A stretch of DNA of 64,000 nucleotides from contig NZ_KB913013.1 of assembly GCF_000383955.1 (NCBI RefSeq), forward strand, positions 4,421,694-4,485,693. The letters are read 5' to 3'. The notes beneath the pieces were generated by a model. It was given only the letters and a program-made list of their open reading frames with translations. It was not told the origin of the DNA and did no database searches. This stretch comes from Rudanella lutea DSM 19387. Its GTDB lineage: Bacteria > Bacteroidota > Bacteroidia > Cytophagales > Spirosomataceae. The position numbers and the translations under genes are program-made. Below, one piece after another: positions 58,885-64,000 of this stretch (its first letter is position 1; every line of letters begins with the position of its first letter).

Positions 58885-59706
58885 ATGGCAGCAGGAAAGA
58901 GAGTCAATTTTTTCTGGGATCGTCTCGTACCAACCATTTATAGTGCCGGAGCCGCAGTCGTAGTACTTGGGGCCATGGCTAAGATTCAACACATTACGTC
59001 GCTGGGCTGGCTTCTGACGGCCGGTCTGATTATCGAGGCTGTTATCTTCGCTTTGTATGCTATGCAGAGCTTCCTGTTCCCTGCCGCTGGTGTCGACTAT
59101 GAGTGGGAGCGGGTTTATCCTGAGCTGGCCGACGACTACAAAGGTGAACCTCGTAAGGCCGCCGTTGCTGTTCCGCAGGCCAATGGTCTGACGGCCAACA
59201 TGGATCAAATGTTGGCACAGGCTAAGGTAACGCCAGATATTTTTGAAAAACTGGGCACGGGCTTCCGCACGCTGTCTGATTCAGTGTCAAAAATGAAGGA
59301 TCTGACGGATGCTACCGTAGCGACCAACGAGTACGCCCGGAACGTGAAAACAGCCTCGCAGTCGATCGGTGAAATGAACAAGTCGTACGGTACAGCTATC
59401 ACAGCTATGAACTCGATGGCTGATGCAACCACCGACGCCAAAGACTACCGCGATCAGTTCCAGAAGGTAACCAAAAATATGGGTGCCCTGAATGCGGTGT
59501 ACGAACTGGAGTTGCAGGATACAAACAAACACCTGAAGGCAATGAACGCCTTCTATGGCAGCCTGACCTCCGCTATGGAGAATATGGCCGACGCCAGCCG
59601 CGATACGCAGCAGTTCAAAAACGAGCTGGCCAAACTGACGGGCAACCTGTCGTCACTGAACAATGTGTACGGCAGCATGCTCACAGCTATGCGCGGTAAT
59701 CAATAA
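58885..59706 (+). CDS. gldL: T9SS motor protein GldL
   Basis: 273 residues. Two transmembrane helices at about 14-31 and 40-60 carry Glu51 (LIIEAVIFAL), the protonated glutamate that couples proton flow to rotation. The remainder is a cytoplasmic coiled-coil-rich region (LGTGFRTLSDSVSKMKDL, YRDQFQKVTKNMGALNAVY) with repeated heptad-like elements. GldL pentamers surround GldM dimers in the inner-membrane motor. It starts 48 bp after gldK. Confidence 0.96.
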   Translation: MAAGKRVNFFWDRLVPTIYSAGAAVVVLGAMAKIQHITSLGWLLTAGLIIEAVIFALYAMQSFLFPAAGVDYEWERVYPELADDYKGEPRKAAVAVPQANGLTANMDQMLAQAKVTPDIFEKLGTGFRTLSDSVSKMKDLTDATVATNEYARNVKTASQSIGEMNKSYGTAITAMNSMADATTDAKDYRDQFQKVTKNMGALNAVYELELQDTNKHLKAMNAFYGSLTSAMENMADASRDTQQFKNELAKLTGNLSSLNNVYGSMLTAMRGNQ

Positions 59707-59717
59707 AAGGATGCATG

Positions 59718-59772
59718 TGTCAGGTTGGGGTGTTGGCACGGTCGCAGATCGGTGCAACTCGCCAACCTGACA
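59718..59772 (+). promoter_or_regulatory. Hairpin in the gldL-gldM gap
   Basis: TGTCAGGTTGG (59718-59728) with CCAACCTGACA (59762-59772) forms a perfect 11-bp stem and a 33-nt loop. No T-tract follows. It may be an RNA-processing or stability element tuning expression of the downstream genes. Confidence 0.6.
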
Positions 59773-59826
59773 ACACGGCAACTTTGTACTAACTCTACAA
59801 CTCTTTAATTATCACTACCCCACATT

Positions 59827-61419
59827 ATGGCAGGTGGCAAAGAAACACCCCGTCAGAAGATGATCGGGATGATGTACCTGGTTTTGACCGCGTTGCTTGC
59901 CCTGCAGGTGACATCGGCCATTCTGGAGAAATTCATCCTGATCAATAACAGTCTGGAGCAATCGACGGGGGCTATAAATCAGGTTAACGACGCTACAATC
60001 AAAAATATCCGGGCTACGGTTGAGAAGTCTGGAAATCGCCCCGCCGATGTAGCGGTCATCCGGCAGGCCGAAGAAGTCCGTAAGATGGCATCAGAAATGA
60101 TCAGCCAGATTGACGGTCTGAAACAACGTCTGATTGAAGAAGCAGGCGGTGGTCTTGATGAAACGGGCAATATCAAAAACGCCAGTGAAGAAGAAAAAGT
60201 AGCTCAGATCATGGTGGGCCCTAACCGCAATGGTGAAGCCTATGCCCTGAAAAACCAGCTGAACGGCTTTGTTACGAATCTGAGCAAGTACACCAATGCG
60301 AAGTTTGCGCCCCTGGCGGTTGATGGTAAAGATGATGCCATTGCCAGCCGGTCAGCCGAACAGCGTCGGAAAGATTTTGCTGAACTAAACTTCGCCCAGA
60401 CGCCCGTACCGGCCGCTTTGGCCGTTTTGAGCCAGAAACAGTCGGAGGTACGTCGTATTGAAGGCGAAACACTGGAAGTACTGGCTTCGAAAGTGGGTGC
60501 AGCCGACGTGAAGTTCGATAAGATCATGGCCATGCTGAGCATGGAATCGAAGGTGGTGGTTGCGGGTACGAAGTTCAAAGGTGAGATGTTCCTGGCGGCT
60601 TCATCGTCGGGTATTCAACCCCGGATGAGTCTCAGCGGTGCACCTGTCCGGATGGACAATGGCCGCGGGGTTATCGAGTTTACGGCCCAGGGTGGTGCTT
60701 ACGATAAAAATGGTTTGGCCCGCCGGGTCCTGACAGGTTCGATCTCGTACAATGCACCCGATGGCACCTCGAAAACAGTGCCGCTGCAAGCTGAGTACTT
60801 TGTAGCCAAGCCAACGTATCAGGTTGAGACAGGTACGCTGCCTCCGCTCTATCTGGGTTGTGCCAATAAACTGAGCATTCAGAGCCCGCAGTTGGGCGCC
60901 CTCTGGAACCCCAGCATTACGGCTTCGGGTGCCGATGTGATCAACAGTGGTGAGAAAGGTAAAGTAACGGTGGTGCCAAGCGCACAAAGTGTAGCCATCA
61001 ACATCAGCAACGGGGGTAACCTGTTGGGTACTGAGAAATTCCGGGTAAACCGGGTTCCCAAACCGACGCTGGAATACTATGTCGGTGGTTCGAAAGTCGA
61101 TGAGCGCCGAGGTATGTCGGCTTCCGCTGTGCGGAGTATCCGGGTAGTGGCTGTACCAGACGAAAGCTTCAAAAACTTCAACCCCGAAGATGCCGTCTTC
61201 CGGGTAACGGGCTTCACGGTGAACCTGGCCCGCGGTAATCGCCGGGTAGGTGCTGTTACGTTAGGGCCCGGTGGTGGGTCAATTGGTAGCCTGGCTGCTG
61301 AAGCGCAACCCGGTGACCGTTACGTGATAGAGGTAGAAGGCGTGCAGCGGCAGAACTTCCGGGGCCAAGTAAGCGATGTAAACATGGGTCGTCCGATTTA
61401 CAACATTCCGTTGAACTAA
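59827..61419 (+). CDS. gldM: T9SS motor protein GldM
   Basis: 530 residues. The short cytoplasmic N-terminus (MAGGKETPRQKMIGMMYLVL) and the single transmembrane helix (about 14-34) match GldM. Four periplasmic domains of Ig-like type follow, including GVIEFTAQGGAYDKNGLARR and KPTLEYYVGGSKVDERRG. GldM dimers run through the GldL ring and reach GldK/GldN in the periplasm, transmitting force. The gap to gldL is 120 bp and contains a hairpin. Confidence 0.96.
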   Translation: MAGGKETPRQKMIGMMYLVLTALLALQVTSAILEKFILINNSLEQSTGAINQVNDATIKNIRATVEKSGNRPADVAVIRQAEEVRKMASEMISQIDGLKQRLIEEAGGGLDETGNIKNASEEEKVAQIMVGPNRNGEAYALKNQLNGFVTNLSKYTNAKFAPLAVDGKDDAIASRSAEQRRKDFAELNFAQTPVPAALAVLSQKQSEVRRIEGETLEVLASKVGAADVKFDKIMAMLSMESKVVVAGTKFKGEMFLAASSSGIQPRMSLSGAPVRMDNGRGVIEFTAQGGAYDKNGLARRVLTGSISYNAPDGTSKTVPLQAEYFVAKPTYQVETGTLPPLYLGCANKLSIQSPQLGALWNPSITASGADVINSGEKGKVTVVPSAQSVAINISNGGNLLGTEKFRVNRVPKPTLEYYVGGSKVDERRGMSASAVRSIRVVAVPDESFKNFNPEDAVFRVTGFTVNLARGNRRVGAVTLGPGGGSIGSLAAEAQPGDRYVIEVEGVQRQNFRGQVSDVNMGRPIYNIPLN

Positions 61420-61460
61420 ATAATCTGGCCCGTTAAGCGTTATATAGTTAGAATAAGCCG

Positions 61461-61505
61461 ATAATGGCACGGTTTTGTTAGTCAGACAGATAGCCGTGCC
61501 ATTAT
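61461..61505 (+). promoter_or_regulatory. Hairpin in the gldM-gldN gap
   Basis: ATAATGGCACGG (61461-61472) with CCGTGCCATTAT (61494-61505) is a perfect 12-bp stem with a 21-nt loop and no T-tract, inside the gldKLMN operon. Confidence 0.6.
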
Positions 61506-61532
61506 TGTGAAAAGTAAACCTTAGAAGCAGAC

Positions 61533-62606
61533 ATGAATCAACCGAAAAACATGCGGTTCGGCGTGGGCGCAGTAGCCATCTTGCTGCTGGCTGGTGGGAG
61601 TGCGGTAGCGCAGGAGAAGGCCAGTACGGGCGCGAATCCAATGTCGGTTCGACCCATCAACGACAATGACATCATGATGAAGAAAACCCTTTGGCGTCGG
61701 ATCGACCTGAAGGAGAAGCAGAATCAATCGATGTTTTCGAAGAATAACGAGATTTCTAAGTACCTGATGGAAGCCGTTAAGTCGGGTCTGCTGGTGGCTT
61801 ATGAAAACGATTCGACGCGTACGCCCATGACACCCGATAAGTTTCAGCAGAAGATTCTGATGCCGAACTCCGGGGGCGGATTGTCGAAAGAAGAAATTGA
61901 GGCCGGTTTCGGTCAGGAGGGTGCCGCCAATGCGAATGACGGTTGGGGCGCACCCGCTAAAAAAGATGCGCCGAAGGCAGCTGCCAAAACAACTGACGAT
62001 GGCTGGGGGGCTCCGGCACCCAAAAAGAAAGCAGAACCTGTTGATGATGGCTGGGGGGCTCCCGCTCCCAAGAAGAAGGCAGTAGCCTCGTCGAAAAAAG
62101 GAGCAAAAGGTAAAGCAACCAAACCGGCTCCGGCTACGGTGGTGGCTGCGGCTCCGGTTGATACGGTAAAAGCAGCGCCGGCTTTTCAAGGCGATGAGTA
62201 CTTTGCTCGTGACCTGAACATTCTGGAGATCAAAGAAGACTGGATTTTCGATCGCAAGCGTTCACGGTTGTACTACGATATCCAAACGGTGACACTTTAC
62301 CTGCCTGCCGACAAGAACCCGGCCGGTCTGGAAGTACCTGTAGCGTCGTTCAAATATGCTGATCTGGACAAACTGTTCCGTTCGGATCCGAAGAAATTTG
62401 TGTGGTACAACCCGCAAAATCAGGCCCAGCATAAAAACCTGGCCGACGCATTTGATCTTCGTTTGTTCTACGGCCGTATTACCAAAGTATCGAACCCCGA
62501 AGACAAAGATCTTGTGGGCGTTTACGGTGATCGTGAAGGCTTGTTGAAGTCAATTCAGACCGAGCACGAGCTGATGGAGATGGAACACGGTTTGTGGGAA
62601 TACTAA
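61533..62606 (+). CDS. gldN: T9SS protein GldN with internal repeat region
   Basis: 357 residues with the signal MNQPKNMRFGVGAVAILLLA near the start. The GldN/PorN core is recognisable in DIMMKKTLWRRIDLKEKQN and ISKYLMEAVKSGLLVAYEND early on, and in AFQGDEYFARDLNILEIKED, DWIFDRKRSRLYYDIQTV and ADAFDLRLFYGRITKVSNPE later. Between them, residues ~135-185 hold three copies of a DDGWGAPA-Lys-rich unit. GldN forms a ring with GldK under the outer membrane. It is the last gene of the operon and has its own terminator. Confidence 0.95.
   Translation: MNQPKNMRFGVGAVAILLLAGGSAVAQEKASTGANPMSVRPINDNDIMMKKTLWRRIDLKEKQNQSMFSKNNEISKYLMEAVKSGLLVAYENDSTRTPMTPDKFQQKILMPNSGGGLSKEEIEAGFGQEGAANANDGWGAPAKKDAPKAAAKTTDDGWGAPAPKKKAEPVDDGWGAPAPKKKAVASSKKGAKGKATKPAPATVVAAAPVDTVKAAPAFQGDEYFARDLNILEIKEDWIFDRKRSRLYYDIQTVTLYLPADKNPAGLEVPVASFKYADLDKLFRSDPKKFVWYNPQNQAQHKNLADAFDLRLFYGRITKVSNPEDKDLVGVYGDREGLLKSIQTEHELMEMEHGLWEY
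61935..62081 (+). repeat. Tandem coding repeats in gldN
   Basis: Three units: 61935-61970 (NDGWGAPAKKDA), 61995-62033 and 62043-62081 (both DDGWGAPAPKKKA). They are separated by short Ala/Lys/Glu-rich linkers and are nearly identical in DNA in the last two copies. Confidence 0.9.
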
Positions 62607-62619
62607 GCCAAACAGACTT

Positions 62620-62661
62620 AAACAGAAAAAGCCCGGTCGAAAGGCCGGGCTTTTTCTGTTT
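62620..62661. terminator. Bidirectional terminator between gldN and uvrC
   Basis: A perfect 17-bp stem, 62620-62636 (AAACAGAAAAAGCCCGG) with 62645-62661, has an 8-nt loop and A and T runs on the two sides. Confidence 0.94.
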
Positions 62662-62683
62662 GATGATGAACTCCGTATTGGCG

Positions 62684-64000
62684 CTATGTATTTTCGATTC
62701 CTTCAAAATACTCCTTTACCTTCCTGGCTTTGTCGGCCCCAACGACTTCGGCAATTTGCTCAATGGGAGCCTCCCGAATCTTTTTGACGCCTTTGAAGTA
62801 AGTCAGTAAGCGGGCGGCTGTTTTCTTGCCGATACCCTCGATATTTTCCAATTCGCTGATCAGGCTATTCCGACTCCGTTTGTCACGATGGTATGTGATG
62901 GCAAACCGGTGCGCTTCGTCGCGGATGCGTTGAATTAGCTTGAGCGATTCGGACTTTTTATCGATGTAGAGCGGTAGGCTGTCTTCTGGAAAATAGATCT
63001 CTTCGAGCCGCTTGGCAATGCCAATAATCGGTACTTTGCCGTACAAGTCAAGCGCTTTGAGAGCATCGCAGGCGGCACTAAGCTGCCCTTTGCCACCGTC
63101 AATCACAATCAGGTCGGGTAGGCCTGTTTGCTCATCCAGCACACGGCTATACCGGCGGGTTACCACCTCGTGCATACTGGCAAAGTCGTTGGGTCCCACC
63201 ACGGTTTTGATCGAAAAGTGGCGGTACTCCTTATTGGCTGGTTTACCATCTATGAAACAAACCATAGCCGAGACCGGGTTTGTACCCTGAATGTTAGAGT
63301 TATCGAAACACTCGATACGCCGGGGTAGCGACTTTAGCTGAAGATCCTGTTTCAGTTTGATCAGAACCCGATCTTTCTTACTCGCGCTCGCCGTGGCTTC
63401 GGCCGCTGCCCGGTCCTGACGCTCGCGCCGGAAATAGAGCACGTTTTTGAGCGACATATCGAGCAGTTTCTTCTTATCACCGATCTGCGGAATCGTGATT
63501 TCAGCTTTGAGATCTACATCGAGCGGAATATTGGTCATTATTTCCTTGGCCGTGCTGCCGTACTGCCCGCGGAACTCCACAATCATCATGGCCAGAATGT
63601 CGGCATCGGTTTCATCGAGTTTCTTCTTCACCTCCACCGTATGGGTCTGGATAATAGTCCCATTGACGACCTTCATAAAGTTGACGTACGCACAGTTTTC
63701 GTCGGAGGCAATGGTAAACACGTCGGCGTCGGCAATTTTGGGGTTCACCACCGTCGATTTGCTCTGGAAACGCTGCAATACATCCATCTTGTCTTTGTAT
63801 TGCTGGGCCTGCTCAAACGCCAGGGTTTCGGCTGCTTCAACCATCCGGTTGCGGAAATACTCCTGTGCGGGTTTTAGCTGCCCTTTCAGAATCGAGTGTA
63901 CCTGCTCAATGTCGCGGTCATAATCGGGCTCTGACTGTTTGCCTTCGCAGGGGCCTTTGCAGTTGCCGATGTGGTACTCCAGGCAGACTTTGAACTTGCC
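62684..64000 (-). CDS. uvrC: Excinuclease ABC subunit C, N-terminal part missing
   Basis: The frame enters the window at 64000 without a start, so only the last ~438 residues are present. Near the edge, CLEYHIGNCKGPCEG is the conserved cysteine patch of UvrC. A UvrB-binding region (FRNRMVEAAETLAFEQAQQY), the catalytic RNase H-like half (RIECFDNSNIQGTNPVSAMV, LIVIDGGKGQLSAACDAL) and a C-terminal helix-hairpin-helix (LENIEGIGKKTAARLLTYFK) follow. UvrC makes the dual incisions in nucleotide excision repair with UvrAB. It is convergent with gldN and shares a bidirectional terminator. Confidence 0.95.
   Translation of the reverse strand, partial: GKFKVCLEYHIGNCKGPCEGKQSEPDYDRDIEQVHSILKGQLKPAQEYFRNRMVEAAETLAFEQAQQYKDKMDVLQRFQSKSTVVNPKIADADVFTIASDENCAYVNFMKVVNGTIIQTHTVEVKKKLDETDADILAMMIVEFRGQYGSTAKEIMTNIPLDVDLKAEITIPQIGDKKKLLDMSLKNVLYFRRERQDRAAAEATASASKKDRVLIKLKQDLQLKSLPRRIECFDNSNIQGTNPVSAMVCFIDGKPANKEYRHFSIKTVVGPNDFASMHEVVTRRYSRVLDEQTGLPDLIVIDGGKGQLSAACDALKALDLYGKVPIIGIAKRLEEIYFPEDSLPLYIDKKSESLKLIQRIRDEAHRFAITYHRDKRSRNSLISELENIEGIGKKTAARLLTYFKGVKKIREAPIEQIAEVVGADKARKVKEYFEGIENT

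Overview
The window is chromosomal DNA of a gliding-type Bacteroidota. The base composition is moderately high in GC, the promoters are of the TTG-N18-20-TAnnTTTG type, and lipoproteins, TonB-dependent/outer-membrane barrels and a gldKLMN type IX secretion operon are present. The gene content best fits the Cytophagales, for example Spirosoma-like genera; this genus-level guess is inference.

Layout. 1-12,000: a truncated membrane protein related to spermidine synthases, an SDR oxidoreductase followed directly by a GH63-type glucosidase, two small two-gene cassettes (vapBC and xisHI) stacked behind the glucosidase, an outer-membrane barrel receptor and leuS. 12,000-27,800: a GT-C-like membrane protein, a DUF305-like secreted protein, a BamA-like barrel, an SLC45-type sugar transporter with a PfkB sugar kinase, lipoproteins, a PurF-like enzyme, ilvE and a phytanoyl-CoA dioxygenase-like enzyme. 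27,800-36,500: a core block of gldE, ssb, mutY, HU, a TPR protein, a 29-residue COX24-type ribosomal protein, rng and dnaG. 36,600-55,400: a vanadium haloperoxidase, radC, rpsT, an S1/P1-nuclease/phospholipase C fold enzyme, an M23 peptidase, trxB, an OmpA/PD40 protein with queE, an amidohydrolase, a TolC protein, a YetF-like protein, topoisomerase IB and sucD. 54,000-64,000: DUF4271, hemD, porP/sprF, gldK, gldL, gldM, gldN and the 3' part of uvrC.

Two structures are not explained by ordinary gene content. First, the last 61-78 bp of the glucosidase gene occur three times. The spacers hold a VapBC toxin-antitoxin pair and a XisH-XisI pair, and the edge differences match two successive insertions at the gene's 3' end, each rebuilding the reading frame. 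No recombinase is present. Second, a family of inverted repeats built from 7-bp (once 8-bp) degenerate units recurs at about eight places. Several begin right at stop codons. One is a perfect 34-bp inverted repeat inserted in frame into the editing domain of leuS; another encodes the signal peptide of the DUF4271 protein; a solitary arm encodes the N-terminus of the OmpA/PD40 protein.

The T9SS block works as a unit: PorP/SprF and GldK/GldN on the outer-membrane side, and GldL/GldM as the proton-driven motor. GldE lies in the conserved ssb-mutY neighbourhood but its usual partner gldD does not follow it. Perfect hairpins without T-tracts lie in the gldL-gldM and gldM-gldN gaps and may set subunit ratios. 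No tRNA, rRNA, CRISPR array, insertion sequence or riboswitch was recognised.
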